From assembly GCA_902526045.1 (NCBI GenBank), contig CABZJI010000003.1, forward strand, positions 1 to 64,000: a DNA stretch of 64,000 nt. The letters run 5' to 3'. The translations under genes were made by a program, and so were the position numbers. The DNA is from an uncultured SAR86 cluster bacterium (lineage in GTDB: Bacteria > Pseudomonadota > Gammaproteobacteria > Magnimaribacterales > AG-339-G14). Positions 35,822 through 46,953 of this stretch are shown piece after piece (position 1 is the first letter of the stretch; each line of letters begins with the position of its first letter). The notes under the pieces are model-generated. The model was not told where the DNA came from and did not search any database. It worked only from the letters and a program-made list of their open reading frames with translations.

Positions 35822-37173
35822 TGAGAAGTATCAATATATCGAAAGGTTTAGATATTCCTATTTCCGGTGAGATTACCGATTTAGCAATTACTAATTATAT
35901 TACTAAGAAAGTTGCTGTTTTAGGAAAAGACTATCATGACTTAAAACCTACAATGCTTGTTAAAATTGGTGATCAAGTAAAAAAGGGTCAAAAATTACTA
36001 GAAGATAAGAAAATTCCAGGTTTATTCCTAGTTGCCCCTGCCTCAGGAGAAGTTATAGAGATAAATAGAGGAGAGAGAAGAGCTTTTGAATCTTTAGTAA
36101 TTGATTGCAATAACAAAAATGAAGAAAAAATCTTCATAGAAAATCCATCTAATTTTGATTTCAAGAAAGAACACGTGAGGGATATTTTAATTGATAGTGG
36201 ATTATGGACTAATTTAAAGAAAAGACCCTTTTCAAAAGTTCCTAATATTGACGAAAATGTAGATGATATATTCATATCTTGTTTAGATACAAATCCTCTT
36301 TCTTTTGATCCAGAAATATTTATTAAACAAAATCTAGATGATTTTAATAAAGGCTTAGAAATTCTATCTTTAATAACATCTAAGTATGTGCATATTTCTT
36401 CAAAAATAGGTTCTAATTTGTTTGTTGAAAGCGAAAAAGTGAAGCTTTATGAGTTTAATAGTTTGCACCCCGCTGGAAACGTAGGTACACAGATTCATTT
36501 CATTTCACCATTAGGAAGAAATAAATCAGTTTGGACAATAAATTATCAACATGTTTGTCAAATTGGACATATGTTTAATTTTGGTAGGTTATCATTTAAG
36601 AAGCTCTTAAGCATTGCGGGCCCACAAGTGAAGATTCCTTTTCTGCTGGAGACTGTAAGCGGAGCTGATTTAACTGAAATTATGAGAGACAAGCTTCTAC
36701 AAGGACCCAATAGGATCGTTTCTGGATCAATATTATCTGGTCGAAATGCTACAGAAAATGAGTCTTTTATTGGTCATTTTCATAATCAAATATCAGTTCT
36801 AAGAGAAGTTGAAGATGATGATAGAGAGTTATTTAACTGGTTTAGACCGGATTTGAAGAAACATTCTTTTTTACCAGTTTTTTTCACTAAATTTTTTGAA
36901 AAAATTAATCCTTTAAAATTTACTACGTCAATGAACGGTGCTGATAGAGCAATTGTTCCAATTGGTGTCTACGAAGATGTTTTGCCTTTCAACATTATGG
37001 CAACTCAACTATTAAAAAGCATTGTTCTAAGAGATACAGAAGAAGCTCAAGATCTAGGTATCCTGGAGTTTGATGAGGAGGATTTAAGCCTTGCAACATA
37101 CGTCTGTCCTAGTAAATATGATTTTGGTTCTATTTTGAGAGAAAATTTAAAAATTATAGAGGATGAAGGTTAA
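35821..37173 (+). CDS. nqrA: Na+-translocating NADH:quinone reductase subunit A
   Basis: The soluble subunit A of the sodium pump (450 aa). It has the N-terminal IPISGEITDLAITNYITKKVAVLGKDY, a lipoyl/biotinyl-like fold (LVKIGDQVKKGQKLLEDKK), FNSLHPAGNVGTQIHF and VLRDTEEAQDLGILEFDEEDLSLATYVCPSKYDFG. It is first in the nqrABCDEF operon, directly after gap. NQR oxidises NADH with ubiquinone and exports Na+. Confidence 0.96.
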   Translation: MRSINISKGLDIPISGEITDLAITNYITKKVAVLGKDYHDLKPTMLVKIGDQVKKGQKLLEDKKIPGLFLVAPASGEVIEINRGERRAFESLVIDCNNKNEEKIFIENPSNFDFKKEHVRDILIDSGLWTNLKKRPFSKVPNIDENVDDIFISCLDTNPLSFDPEIFIKQNLDDFNKGLEILSLITSKYVHISSKIGSNLFVESEKVKLYEFNSLHPAGNVGTQIHFISPLGRNKSVWTINYQHVCQIGHMFNFGRLSFKKLLSIAGPQVKIPFLLETVSGADLTEIMRDKLLQGPNRIVSGSILSGRNATENESFIGHFHNQISVLREVEDDDRELFNWFRPDLKKHSFLPVFFTKFFEKINPLKFTTSMNGADRAIVPIGVYEDVLPFNIMATQLLKSIVLRDTEEAQDLGILEFDEEDLSLATYVCPSKYDFGSILRENLKIIEDEG

Positions 37174-37176
37174 AAA

Positions 37177-38403
37177 ATGTCTGATCCGTTAAGAAATTTT
37201 CTAGATAAAACTAAGCCAAATTTTCAAAAAGATGGTGCGTGGTCAAAATATTTTCCATTATTTGATGTTTTTGAAAATTTATTTTATTCATCTTCAAGAA
37301 AAACCTCTGGAATTACTCATGTTAGAGATGGTTCAGATATCCAAAGAGTAATGGCTATTGTTTGGATGGCAACCTTCCCAACAATGTTTTTTGGAATGTA
37401 TAACTTAGGTTATCAATCTTTAATAGCCATAGATGCTTTAAATGCTGCGGGACAAGAATTTGCAAAAGATTGGCATTGGCCAATTATTGAATTAGTTTCT
37501 GGTTTAAATCCAAATAATATTTTTGACTGTATCGCTTACGGTGCAGTCTTCTTCATGCCAATTTACCTAGTAACCTTTATTGTAGGAATTTTTTGGGAAG
37601 CTATTTTTGCTGTTGTAAGAGGTCATGAAATCAGCGAAGGTGCCTTTGTAACAACAGTTTTATTTGCATTATCATGTCCTCCAAATGCACCTCTATGGCA
37701 GGTTGCCTTGGGCATAACTGTTGGACTTGTAATAGGAAAAGAAATCTTTGGTGGAACAGGTAAGAATTTTTTGAATCCCGCTTTAACAGGAAGAGCTTTT
37801 TTATACTTTGCATACCCTGCATCTTGGTCTGGTGACTTATCTTGGGTTGCAGTTGATGGTTATTCTGCTGCCACCATTTTAGGTCTTTCAGCTGAGTCTG
37901 GTTATCAATTTCTTCCAGAATCTTATAGCTGGTCAAATGCATTTTTAGGTTTTATACCAGGGTCAATTGGAGAAACTTCAACGCTTGCAATTTTAGCTGG
38001 TTTAGCAATACTCCTTTTTACAAGAGTTGCATCATGGAGAGTTGTTTCGGGAGTCTTATTAGGCACAATACTAACCTCTATGCTTTTTAATATCGTTGGA
38101 AGTGATACCAATCCTATGTTTTCAATGCCATTTTGGTGGCATATGGTTGTAGGTGGATACGCTTTTGGAATGGTATTCATGGCAACAGAGCCAGTTTCAG
38201 GCTCACATACAAATAACGGACGATGGATATACGGATTTATTATAGGTATCTTGGTTGTTTTAATTCGAGTTGTAAATCCTGCTTTTCCTGAAGGAATGAT
38301 GCTAGCAATTCTATTTGCAAACTTAACCTCACCACTAATTGATTATTTTGTAGTCAAGCAAAATATAAAACGAAGAAATAAGGTCATTTATGCAGAAAGA
38401 TAG
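37177..38403 (+). CDS. nqrB: Na+-NQR subunit B
   Basis: The main membrane subunit (408 aa, about 10 TM segments) that binds covalent FMN and riboflavin and forms the Na+ channel. The FMN acceptor Thr is in VDGYSAATILGLS, matching the D-x-x-[ST]-[GA]-A-T flavinylation motif that ApbE recognises. GTGKNFLNPALTGRAFLYFAYP and FMATEPVSGSHTNNGRW are family signatures. It overlaps nqrC by 14 nt. Confidence 0.97.
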   Translation: MSDPLRNFLDKTKPNFQKDGAWSKYFPLFDVFENLFYSSSRKTSGITHVRDGSDIQRVMAIVWMATFPTMFFGMYNLGYQSLIAIDALNAAGQEFAKDWHWPIIELVSGLNPNNIFDCIAYGAVFFMPIYLVTFIVGIFWEAIFAVVRGHEISEGAFVTTVLFALSCPPNAPLWQVALGITVGLVIGKEIFGGTGKNFLNPALTGRAFLYFAYPASWSGDLSWVAVDGYSAATILGLSAESGYQFLPESYSWSNAFLGFIPGSIGETSTLAILAGLAILLFTRVASWRVVSGVLLGTILTSMLFNIVGSDTNPMFSMPFWWHMVVGGYAFGMVFMATEPVSGSHTNNGRWIYGFIIGILVVLIRVVNPAFPEGMMLAILFANLTSPLIDYFVVKQNIKRRNKVIYAER

Positions 38404-39172
38404 CATTATAAATATTATTCTTGTTGGAATTGGTTTATGTGTTATCTGTGGTGCTGTCATATCTACTGTTGCTGTCTCGCTCAAGGATCAGCAAGAGCAA
38501 AACGTATTATTTGATCAACAAAGTAAAATTATAGATGCTGCCAGATTACTTGAAGTTTATCCCTCACCACAAGAAGCATTAGCTTCGATAGAGGAAGTGG
38601 TTGTTAATCTTGATGAAGGTCAGCCTTCAGACTTTCCTGCAGATCAATATGATTTAGACACCATATTAAGAGATTCATCTCAGCACAGAGTTCTTGATGG
38701 ATCTGATGATATTGCAATGATAAGTGTTAGAGAAAATCTCTCAAAAGTTTACATTGAATACAGAAACAACGAATTAAAAACCTTAATACTTCCTGTAAGA
38801 GGTTATGGTTTGTGGGGAACTTTATATGGCTACCTTGCTCTTGATTCAGACTTAAATACGATAGTAGGTTTAGAGTTCTATAAACACAAGGAAACACCTG
38901 GATTGGGAGCAGAAGTTGACAACCCCAACTGGAAAAAATTATGGAATGGAAAAAGAGTATACGATGAAAGCGGTTTAGTGCAGATTTCAGTCATCAAAGG
39001 ATTTTCTAATCCAGAAAATACCGAATATTCTTATGAAGTTGATGGTTTATCTGGTGCAACTATCACCAGCAAGGGAGTTTCAAATCTTCTTGCTTTTTGG
39101 TTAGGTAACGAAGGGTTTGGTCCCTTCATCAATAATTTAAAAAATAAAGATATAAATCTAAGCGATGTCTAA
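38390..39172 (+). CDS. nqrC: Na+-NQR subunit C
   Basis: A 260-aa subunit with one N-terminal TM anchor and a periplasmic domain carrying covalent FMN on the Thr in [29 protein letters not shown] and [20 protein letters not shown] are diagnostic. ATG 38390 lies inside nqrB (14-nt overlap), and the end overlaps nqrD by 8 nt. Confidence 0.97.
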   Translation: MQKDSIINIILVGIGLCVICGAVISTVAVSLKDQQEQNVLFDQQSKIIDAARLLEVYPSPQEALASIEEVVVNLDEGQPSDFPADQYDLDTILRDSSQHRVLDGSDDIAMISVRENLSKVYIEYRNNELKTLILPVRGYGLWGTLYGYLALDSDLNTIVGLEFYKHKETPGLGAEVDNPNWKKLWNGKRVYDESGLVQISVIKGFSNPENTEYSYEVDGLSGATITSKGVSNLLAFWLGNEGFGPFINNLKNKDINLSDV

Positions 39173-39836
39173 GTTTAAAGAAATCTTATTGACGCCTATT
39201 TTCAAAGATAATCCAATAGCTTTACAAATACTAGGTATCTGTTCCGCTTTAGCTGTAACCAGCAAACTTTATCCAACATTAATAATGTGTGTTGCTTTAA
39301 CTATCACTGTCAGCCTATCAAATTTCTTTATTTCACTTATAAGAAATATTATTCCCACCAACATAAGAATTATTGTCCAAATGACAATTATCTCTTCACT
39401 AGTTATTTTGGTAGATCAATTTCTTAAAGCTTATGATTATGAAACTAGTAAAACATTATCTGTCTTTGTTGGATTAATTATTACTAATTGTATTGTTATG
39501 GGGAGAGCAGAAGCATTTGCCATGCAGAATTCTCCCGGAGTTAGTTTCTTAGATGGTTTGGGTAATGGATTGGGGTATAGCCTAATCTTAATTGTAGTAG
39601 GAACTATAAGAGAGTTATTAGGTTCCGGCCAATTACTTGGAATTGATATTTTAACTACTACTCAAAATGGGGGATGGTATGTAGGAAATAATTTCTTTTT
39701 ATTAGCACCGAGCTCTTTTTTGATAATAGGATTATTTATATGGGCTCTTAGATCGTGGAAAACTGAGCAAGTTGAAGAGAAAGAATTTCTTATGAGTAAA
39801 AATGCTCCTAAAGAGGTAGAAACTCACCATGCTTGA
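39165..39836 (+). CDS. nqrD: Na+-NQR subunit D
   Basis: A 223-aa six-TM subunit paired with NqrE; together they hold the intramembrane iron centre. It has [18 protein letters not shown] and [18 protein letters not shown], with the Cys that helps to ligate iron. The end overlaps nqrE by 8 nt. Confidence 0.96.
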   Translation: MSKFKEILLTPIFKDNPIALQILGICSALAVTSKLYPTLIMCVALTITVSLSNFFISLIRNIIPTNIRIIVQMTIISSLVILVDQFLKAYDYETSKTLSVFVGLIITNCIVMGRAEAFAMQNSPGVSFLDGLGNGLGYSLILIVVGTIRELLGSGQLLGIDILTTTQNGGWYVGNNFFLLAPSSFLIIGLFIWALRSWKTEQVEEKEFLMSKNAPKEVETHHA

Positions 39837-40440
39837 GCATTATCTTTCTATTTTTATCTCCTCAATTTTCATAGAGAACTTAGCCTTATCTGTATTTCTT
39901 GGCATGTGTACTTTTTTAGCTATTTCTAAAAAAATTGAGGCTGCCATTGGACTTGGAATTGCAGTAATCGTTGTATTAGCTATAACGGTTCCTTTAAATA
40001 ATATCATTTATAATTTTTTACTTAGAGACGGAGCTTTAACGTGGCTTGGTTATCCTGATGTTTCTTTAGAGTTTGTTGGTTTAATCAGTTATATAGGAGT
40101 AATAGCTGCTTGTGTTCAAATTCTTGAGATGTTTTTAGATAAATATGTCCCAAAACTTTATACAGCTTTAGGAATATTTCTTCCTCTTATAACTGTCAAT
40201 TGTGCAATTCTCGGTGCTTCATTATTCATGGTAGAAAAGAACTTAGATTTTGGGGAAAGTGTTGTTTACGGTCTTGGAGGAGGAGTAGGTTGGGCTTTAG
40301 CGATTGTTTTATTGGCGGGAATTAGAGAAAAATTAAAATATAGTGATATTCCAGATGGACTTGAAGGATTAGGTATTACCTTTATAACTGTTGGTTTGAT
40401 GACCTTTGGTTTTATGTCGTTTGGGGGAATAATACTCTAA
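39829..40440 (+). CDS. nqrE: Na+-NQR subunit E
   Basis: A 203-aa six-TM subunit, pseudo-symmetric to Nqr[21 protein letters not shown] and [16 protein letters not shown] contain the iron-ligating Cys positions. It is directly followed by nqrF with no gap. Confidence 0.96.
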   Translation: MLEHYLSIFISSIFIENLALSVFLGMCTFLAISKKIEAAIGLGIAVIVVLAITVPLNNIIYNFLLRDGALTWLGYPDVSLEFVGLISYIGVIAACVQILEMFLDKYVPKLYTALGIFLPLITVNCAILGASLFMVEKNLDFGESVVYGLGGGVGWALAIVLLAGIREKLKYSDIPDGLEGLGITFITVGLMTFGFMSFGGIIL

Positions 40441-41670
40441 ATGATTAACTTAGATCTTATATTTGGAATTGCGACGTTTACGGTAATAGTAAATCTCATG
40501 ATTTTTGTTATCCTTTTTGCTAGATCTAGATTGGTTTCTACTGGTGACGTTTCTATCCAAATTAATGGAGACCAAGACAAAGTGATCACAGTTCCTGCTG
40601 GTGGAAAGTTATTACAGACCCTAGCATCAGAAAATTTATTTCTTTCTTCTGCATGCGGAGGAGGGGGAACATGCTCTCAATGTCGATGTCAGGTATTCGA
40701 AGGTGGAGGATCGATACTTTCGACCGAAGAAGCTCATTTCAATAATAAAGAAAAAAGAGAAGGTTGGAGATTATCTTGCCAAGTCCCAGTAAAGGCTGAT
40801 ATGAAAATTACTGTTCCCGATGAAGTTTTTGGAGTAAAAAAATGGGAAACAACTGTTATTTCCAACGATAATGTTGCCACTTTTATAAAAGAATTAGTTC
40901 TGAAATTGCCTGATGGAGAAAATGTAGGATTTGATGCAGGTGGTTATGTACAAATGGAAATCCCTCCCTATACTGCAGATTATAAATCTTTTGACGTCAA
41001 GGATATTTATAGAGGAGATTGGGAAAAATTTAAAGTTTTCGATAATGTTGCTACGGTTGGAGTTCCAGTTATAAGAGCATATTCAATGGCAAATTATCCT
41101 GAAGAGAGAGGGATAATGAAATTCAATATCAGACTTGCTAGCCCACCTCCTGGTACAAGCTTTCCTCCTGGAGAAGCTTCATCTTACTTATTTAATCTTA
41201 AGCCTGGTGATAATTTAACAATATTTGGTCCTTTTGGAGAATTTATGGCCAAAGATACTCCTAATGAAATGGTATTTATCGGCGGTGGTGCAGGAATGGC
41301 GCCGATGAGATCACATATTTTTGATCAACTACTAAGATTAGATTCTTCGAGAAAAATAACTTTTTGGTATGGTGCTCGTAGTTTAAAAGAAATGTTCTAC
41401 ATCGATGATTTTAATGATTTACAAGATAAATACGAGAACTTTACCTGGCATGCTGCTTTATCCGATCCTTTACCAGAAGATGATTGGAATGGCATGAATG
41501 GTTTTATTCACCAAGTATTGTTTGATAACTATTTAAAAGATCATCCAGCTCCTGAAGATTGTGAATATTATATGTGCGGTCCTCCTCCGATGATGGATGC
41601 TTGTTTTAAGATGCTTGATAGCCTTGGGGTAGAGCCAGAGAATATCATGTTTGATGACTTTGGCAGTTAA
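40441..41670 (+). CDS. nqrF: Na+-NQR subunit F (NADH-oxidising)
   Basis: The electron-input subunit (409 aa). It has an N-terminal TM anchor, a 2Fe-2S ferredoxin domain with [12 protein letters not shown] and LSCQ, an FAD domain ([11 protein letters not shown]) and an NADH domain ([27 protein letters not shown]). Length matches V. cholerae NqrF (about 408 aa). Its 3' end overlaps apbE by 17 nt. Confidence 0.97.
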   Translation: MINLDLIFGIATFTVIVNLMIFVILFARSRLVSTGDVSIQINGDQDKVITVPAGGKLLQTLASENLFLSSACGGGGTCSQCRCQVFEGGGSILSTEEAHFNNKEKREGWRLSCQVPVKADMKITVPDEVFGVKKWETTVISNDNVATFIKELVLKLPDGENVGFDAGGYVQMEIPPYTADYKSFDVKDIYRGDWEKFKVFDNVATVGVPVIRAYSMANYPEERGIMKFNIRLASPPPGTSFPPGEASSYLFNLKPGDNLTIFGPFGEFMAKDTPNEMVFIGGGAGMAPMRSHIFDQLLRLDSSRKITFWYGARSLKEMFYIDDFNDLQDKYENFTWHAALSDPLPEDDWNGMNGFIHQVLFDNYLKDHPAPEDCEYYMCGPPPMMDACFKMLDSLGVEPENIMFDDFGS

Positions 41671-42622
41671 ATACCTCTTTATATTTTTATTACTTTTAAC
41701 AGGTTGTGTTTCAAGTGAAAAGCAATTTCAAGGTTATATATTTGGGACTTACTACAATATAAAAATTTCAAATCCACAAAACTTGAGCATTGTTCAATCA
41801 AGCATTGATTCAAAACTTCATGAGATAGATATGTTGTTTTCAAATTATAAAAATGATTCTTACTTGATGAAATTCAACAGAAAGGAAAAACAGATATTTA
41901 GTGATGATTTTAATAGTTTACTGAATCATTCGATTAAAATATGTGAGTTTGTAAATCAAAACTTCAATATTTTTTCGGGCAGTTTAGTGAATCTTTGGGG
42001 TTTTGGACCTCTAAAAAGAACAGGTTTACCAAAAGATGAAGCTATAGATAAAGTTATACCCAATGGATGCAACTCTACTTCAAATGATCATTTAGAGATT
42101 GATTTTTCTGCAATTGCTAAAGGTCACGCAGTTGATGAGATATCGAAACTTTTAGATGATCAAAATTTAAAAAACTACTTTATAGATATAGGTGGAGAAA
42201 TACTTATTAAAGGGAATAAGAAAAAATCTCCTTGGATTATTTGTATAGAAAACCCAGATATCAGTAACAGTAAACCCGTTAAATGTTTATCCAAAAAGGA
42301 TAATGAGAAATATATGGCTATTGCAACATCTGGTGATTACAGAAATTTTTTCACTATAAACAATAGGCGCTACTCACATACTATTGATCCAAAGACAGGT
42401 TATCCTATCTCTAATAATTTAGCATCTGTCTCAGTAGCCTTACCAGGACAGTTTAGACATACAGGTGATGCAGATGCTTTGGCAACTGCCTTAAATGTTA
42501 TGGGATTAAATAAAGGCTTTGAATTTGCGGTAAATAATTCAATTGCTGCATTATTTGTTTTTAAGTTAGAAAATGAATTTTCTATTAGAATGACTCCATC
42601 TTTTGAGGATATAATTCATTAA
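41654..42622 (+). CDS. apbE: FAD:protein FMN transferase
   Basis: Attaches FMN to Thr of NqrB and NqrC. I use ATG 41654 ([18 protein letters not shown], 322 aa). It is a lipoprotein by its lipobox LTGC, consistent with its periplasmic action. Family motifs: [10 protein letters not shown], the [15 protein letters not shown] stretch, [21 protein letters not shown] and [12 protein letters not shown] with the metal-site residues. Its position between nqrF and nqrM is the standard maturation context. Confidence 0.94.
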   Translation: MTLAVKYLFIFLLLLTGCVSSEKQFQGYIFGTYYNIKISNPQNLSIVQSSIDSKLHEIDMLFSNYKNDSYLMKFNRKEKQIFSDDFNSLLNHSIKICEFVNQNFNIFSGSLVNLWGFGPLKRTGLPKDEAIDKVIPNGCNSTSNDHLEIDFSAIAKGHAVDEISKLLDDQNLKNYFIDIGGEILIKGNKKKSPWIICIENPDISNSKPVKCLSKKDNEKYMAIATSGDYRNFFTINNRRYSHTIDPKTGYPISNNLASVSVALPGQFRHTGDADALATALNVMGLNKGFEFAVNNSIAALFVFKLENEFSIRMTPSFEDIIH

Positions 42623-42624
42623 TT

Positions 42625-42798
42625 ATGGCTACTTTTGTGTTTGCATCTATCGTTTTTATACTCTCCATTCTTGGATTAAGTTTGGGCTTAATCCTTAACA
42701 ATAAGCCTTTACAAGGATCTTGTGGAGGTATGAGCAATCTTGATGGCAATTTGGAATGCAGCATATGTGGCGGCAACTCCAACAAGTGTCCTAAGTAA
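42625..42798 (+). CDS. nqrM: Na+-NQR maturation protein NqrM
   Basis: Absent from the ORF track because it is short. The 57-aa product begins MATFVFASIVFILSILG (one TM segment) and ends CSICGGNSNKCPK, with four Cys in a GSCGGM...C..C...C pattern that defines the former DUF539 family. NqrM delivers the iron for the NqrD/NqrE centre. It starts 2 nt after apbE and ends exactly where the convergent aceA stop begins. Confidence 0.93.
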   Translation: MATFVFASIVFILSILGLSLGLILNNKPLQGSCGGMSNLDGNLECSICGGNSNKCPK

Positions 42799-44403
42799 CT
42801 AGAACTGATTCATGGTGTTATCTTTTCCGCCTGCTTTCAGAGCTTTATCTCCTGAAAAATACTCTTTGTGAGTATCTCCAATTGTTGACCCAGCGAGATC
42901 TTGATGTTTGACAGATGACATATCTCTTCTTATTTCCTGTCTCTGTATACCTTTAACATACGCTAACATTCCTTCATCACCAAAATAGCCTTCAGTTAAA
43001 GTAGCTGTACCTAAAGCAGTCTCATGATAGGTTGGTAAAGTAATTAAGTGATGGAAGATACCAGCTTCTCTTGAAGCGTCTCTTTGGAAAGTTTTAATAA
43101 GCTCATCTGCTTCAATAGCTAAATCAGAATCATCAAATTTAATATCCATTAAACCTTTTGGATCTGATGCAGGATCAGGATAGGCTGAAACATCCTTACC
43201 TGAATCAAGCCACTCTTTATAAACTTGCTCTCTAAAGGATAATGTCCAATTGAAAGATGGAGAATTGTTGTAGACTAGTTTTGCTTTGGGTTCTACTGAC
43301 CTTATAGCATTAACCATTTCTGCAATTTGCTGTACATTTGGTTTTTCTGTTTCAATCCAGAGTAGATCAGCTCCATTTTGTAGGCTTGTTATGCAATCTA
43401 GGACGACTCTATCAAAACCAGTGTCTTCTTTAAATCTATATAAACCATTGGGGAGACGAACAGGTTTTACTAACAGTCCGTTTTGATGAATAGTAATATC
43501 ATTTTCATCCAATTCATCTAGATTAGTTATTTCTTCTGTTTCAAGGAAAGAATTGTATCGATCTGCTAAGTCGCCTTGTTCATGCATGACAGGAACTTTT
43601 TGTGTTAAACCCGCTCCTAAAGAATCAGTTCTGGCTACGATTAAACCGTTTTCAACTCCAAGCTCTAAAAATGAATACCTAACTGCATTAATCTTATGTA
43701 AAAAATCTTCGTGAGGGACAGTTACTTTTCCATCTTGGTGTCCGCATTGTTTTTCATCAGAAACTTGATTTTCAATTTGAATACAGCATGCTCCAGCTTG
43801 AATCATTTTTTTTGCTAACAAATAAGTTGCTTCTTCATTACCAAATCCAGCATCAATATCTGCAATTATAGGTACTACGTGAGTTTCAAAATTATCAATT
43901 TTGGATATCACTTTAGATTCATCGCCTCCATTTTCCCTAACTTCATCTAATTCATTAAACAAATGTTGTAATTCAACTGCATCCGCTCGCTTTAAAAATG
44001 TATAAATCTCTTTGATTAGGTTTGGAACAGCTAATTTTTCATGCATACTTTGATCAGGCAGGGGACCAAAATCTGATCGCAGTGCAGCAACCATCCATCC
44101 ACTCAAATAAACATATCTTTTATTAGTTGTCTCTCTGGATTTTTTTATCTCCATCATCATCTGTTGGGCAGTAAAACCATGCCAACAACCCAGAGATTGA
44201 GTATAGATAGATGAATCTTCATCGTACTCAGACATATCTTTATGCATTATGTCAGCAGTGTATTTAGCTATATCCAAACCTGTTTTGAATCTATTTTGTA
44301 AATCCATTCTTGCTGCATTTTCAGCAGAAATATTTTTGTATAAATCTCCACTTTTAGCTATTAATTGCTCAAAATGTTTTACAGTCTTTTTATAATCAAG
44401 CAT
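42799..44403 (-). CDS. aceA: Isocitrate lyase, long form
   Basis: Cleaves isocitrate to glyoxylate and succinate, the first step of the glyoxylate shunt for growth on acetyl-CoA from fatty acids. The 534-aa protein resembles the Pseudomonas-type enzyme (531 aa). The catalytic loop reads EKQCGHQDGKV (KKCGH variant), with PIIADIDAGFGNEEATY and LVYNNSPSFNW. It is separated by 25 nt from purB on the same strand. No malate synthase is in the window. It competes with Icd (46.9 kb) for isocitrate. Confidence 0.94.
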   Translation of the reverse strand: MLDYKKTVKHFEQLIAKSGDLYKNISAENAARMDLQNRFKTGLDIAKYTADIMHKDMSEYDEDSSIYTQSLGCWHGFTAQQMMMEIKKSRETTNKRYVYLSGWMVAALRSDFGPLPDQSMHEKLAVPNLIKEIYTFLKRADAVELQHLFNELDEVRENGGDESKVISKIDNFETHVVPIIADIDAGFGNEEATYLLAKKMIQAGACCIQIENQVSDEKQCGHQDGKVTVPHEDFLHKINAVRYSFLELGVENGLIVARTDSLGAGLTQKVPVMHEQGDLADRYNSFLETEEITNLDELDENDITIHQNGLLVKPVRLPNGLYRFKEDTGFDRVVLDCITSLQNGADLLWIETEKPNVQQIAEMVNAIRSVEPKAKLVYNNSPSFNWTLSFREQVYKEWLDSGKDVSAYPDPASDPKGLMDIKFDDSDLAIEADELIKTFQRDASREAGIFHHLITLPTYHETALGTATLTEGYFGDEGMLAYVKGIQRQEIRRDMSSVKHQDLAGSTIGDTHKEYFSGDKALKAGGKDNTMNQF

Positions 44404-44428
44404 TTACGTTCCCCGTTTAAATGAATAC

Positions 44429-45793
44429 TTATTTTAATTTTGTTAGATAGCTAGCTAAGCCGGTGTATTGTATAGGAGATAGCTTGAGAAGTTTAGCTTT
44501 ATCTTCCTTAGAAATAGCAAGATTTTCCACCAAAGAAATATAACTTTTTTCGGTAATTTTGTTTCCTCTTGTTACTTTTTTTATGATTTCATAACTATTT
44601 TTAATTTTATTTTTTCTCATAACTGTTTGTATTGCTTCTGCTAAAACTTCCCAACTTTCTGTTAATTCTTTTTTAATTTTTGACTTATTTGGTTCTAGTT
44701 TATTCAAACCTTTATTCAATGAATTAAGAGAAATTTCTAAATAAGCAAAACAAAGCCCGATATTTCTACTCACTGTTGAATCTGATAAGTCTCTTTGTAA
44801 TCTAGAAATTTGCATCTTATTTTTAATGGCTGGAATGAGACTATTTGATAAAGTCAAATTTCCTTCAGCATTTTCGAAATCAATTGGATTGACTTTGTGA
44901 GGCATTGTGGATGAACCAACCTCATCGGATGAAATTTTTTGTTTAAGATAATCTTTAGAAATATAAAGCCAAATATCTTTTGAAAAATCTAGTAATACAT
45001 TATTTAAATTTTCTACATTAGATAACAAAAAAACTAGATTATCTTTAAATTCTATTTGAGACGAAATAAGAGAATATTCAAGATTGAATGAAGAAATAAA
45101 CTTATTTGTGATCTTTGGCCAATTGATAGAAGAATCTAAGGCATGGTGTGCATTAAAATTTCCTACGGCTCCATTAAATTTTGCTGCTTGCTTTGATTCT
45201 TTTATTTTTTTTTGGTGGAAGTTTATTCTGACGAAGAAATTTTTAAATTCTTTTCCTAAAGAAGTTGGGCTAGCTTTTTGACCATGAGTAAAGGAAAGCA
45301 TAGAAATATTAGCCCATTTAACCGCTAAACTTTTTAATTGCTTATTAAAAAACTTTAAGTTGGGTAATAAATGCTCAGTCCTATATCTTTCTATCATCAA
45401 TGCATAGGAGAGATTATTGATATCTTCTGAAGTACAACAAATATGAACATATTCACTTAATTTAGATAATCCTAATGATTCAAGCTGTTTTACAATATAA
45501 ATTTCTACAGCTTTTACATCGTGATTAGTTACCTTCTCTATAGATTTAATCTTTGATGCTTCATTCAAGTCAAAATTAATAAAAATATTTTCAATTTTTT
45601 TCTGTTGATTTTTACTAATAACAGGAAGAAATTTCATGCTTTTTAAGTTTAGTAAAAACAATAACCAATTAATCTCTACTTCTACTCTGGCTTTGATTAG
45701 AGCATATTCAGAAAAATAATTTTCAAGATCTTTTATTTTATTTTTATATCTTCCATCAATAGGGGATATAGATAAAAGTGATTCTTTAGTCAT
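44429..45793 (-). CDS. purB: Adenylosuccinate lyase
   Basis: Acts twice in purine synthesis, releasing fumarate from SAICAR and adenylosuccinate. The 454-aa protein matches the E. coli-type enzyme (456 aa): LSISPIDGRYKNKI at the N-terminus, TNHDVKAVEIYI, FTHGQKASPTSLGKE and the fumarase-superfamily signature SSTMPHKVNPIDFENAEGN with the mobile catalytic Ser. It overlaps mnmA by 4 nt, a pairing also seen in E. coli. Confidence 0.95.
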   Translation of the reverse strand: MTKESLLSISPIDGRYKNKIKDLENYFSEYALIKARVEVEINWLLFLLNLKSMKFLPVISKNQQKKIENIFINFDLNEASKIKSIEKVTNHDVKAVEIYIVKQLESLGLSKLSEYVHICCTSEDINNLSYALMIERYRTEHLLPNLKFFNKQLKSLAVKWANISMLSFTHGQKASPTSLGKEFKNFFVRINFHQKKIKESKQAAKFNGAVGNFNAHHALDSSINWPKITNKFISSFNLEYSLISSQIEFKDNLVFLLSNVENLNNVLLDFSKDIWLYISKDYLKQKISSDEVGSSTMPHKVNPIDFENAEGNLTLSNSLIPAIKNKMQISRLQRDLSDSTVSRNIGLCFAYLEISLNSLNKGLNKLEPNKSKIKKELTESWEVLAEAIQTVMRKNKIKNSYEIIKKVTRGNKITEKSYISLVENLAISKEDKAKLLKLSPIQYTGLASYLTKLK

Positions 45794-46860
45794 GATTTAT
45801 AAATTTCTCCACCGCCTAAACAAATATCATTTTGATAGAAGACAATAGATTGACCCGGAGTTATAGCTCTCTGTGGTTTTTCGAATTTTACACTAAAGAA
45901 ACGTTCTTTTTTTGTGAGGATACATTTCTGATCATCCTGCCTATATCGAATTTTAGCCATTAATTTTATAGGTTTTGTAAGATCCGGTTCAGAGATCCAA
46001 TTGATAGAGTCGACGAATAATTCTTTTTCAAATAAATTTTTATTATCATTCCCTTGGGCCACTACAAGGACATTTTCTAAAAGATTTTTTTCTACAACAT
46101 ACCACGGTCTTTCGTCGTAATTTTTTAATCCACCAATACCTAATCCTTGCCTTTGACCTAAAGTATAAAAAGAAAGGCCTCTATGAGAACCAACCTCTTT
46201 ACCGTTGTCACAGAAAATTTTTCCAGGCTTATCATTAATATAATTCTCTAGAAAACTAGGGAAAGGTCTTTCTCCAATAAAGCAAATTCCAGTACTATCC
46301 TTTTTTTTGAAAGTTGATAAATTCATGGATTTTGCAATTTCTCTAACTTCTTTTTTTGTGAGCTCAGAGAGAGGAAATATAGTTTTATCTAAAACCTCCT
46401 TATTTATATTGCATAAAAAATATGTTTGATCTTTATTTTGATCTTTCGCTTTTGCAAGATAATTTGTTCCAGATATCGATTTTATTCCTGCATAATGACC
46501 AGTGGCAATATAATCAAATTTATTGCTCACAGCATAATTATAGAATTCATTAAATTTTATATATTGATTACACAAAACGTCAGGATTGGGAGTTTTTCCA
46601 TTTTTTAAATCTGTTAAGAATTTCTCAAAAACCTTATTTTTATATTCATTTGAAAAATTTAAATGATGTAACTTTATATTTAATTGATCTGCAACTTTTG
46701 CAGCATCCATAAAATCTTCTTTTGCAGTACAGAGTGGAGTTCCATCATCATCCTCCCAATTCTTCATGAATGCGCCCTCTACCTCATATCCTTTTTTTAG
46801 TAGAAGTGCGGCAGAAACTGAGGAATCTACACCTCCAGACATACCAACAAGTACTTTCAT
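45790..46860 (-). CDS. mnmA: tRNA-specific 2-thiouridylase MnmA
   Basis: Adds sulphur to U34 of tRNA-Lys, Glu and Gln. The 356-aa protein has the ATP-PPi loop GMSGGVDSSVSAALLL, the catalytic Cys in PDVLCNQYIKF and the second Cys in DSTGICFIGERPF, plus the C-terminal beta-barrel GQSIVFY. Length is normal (about 365 aa). The 93-bp divergent gap to icd holds promoters for both. Confidence 0.96.
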   Translation of the reverse strand: MKVLVGMSGGVDSSVSAALLLKKGYEVEGAFMKNWEDDDGTPLCTAKEDFMDAAKVADQLNIKLHHLNFSNEYKNKVFEKFLTDLKNGKTPNPDVLCNQYIKFNEFYNYAVSNKFDYIATGHYAGIKSISGTNYLAKAKDQNKDQTYFLCNINKEVLDKTIFPLSELTKKEVREIAKSMNLSTFKKKDSTGICFIGERPFPSFLENYINDKPGKIFCDNGKEVGSHRGLSFYTLGQRQGLGIGGLKNYDERPWYVVEKNLLENVLVVAQGNDNKNLFEKELFVDSINWISEPDLTKPIKLMAKIRYRQDDQKCILTKKERFFSVKFEKPQRAITPGQSIVFYQNDICLGGGEIYKS

Positions 46861-46953
46861 AAGCTTATTTTATTAAAAAAATGCGAAAGTCTTAAACCTT
46901 TATTTTAATGATACAATCACTGCCTAAATTGTCCCTAGCAATAAAAAAAAGTT

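Noticed and set aside
42585-42785. Minus-strand 66-aa ORF
   Set aside because: Shadow of apbE's end and nqrM; nqrM on the plus strand has the family's Cys pattern.
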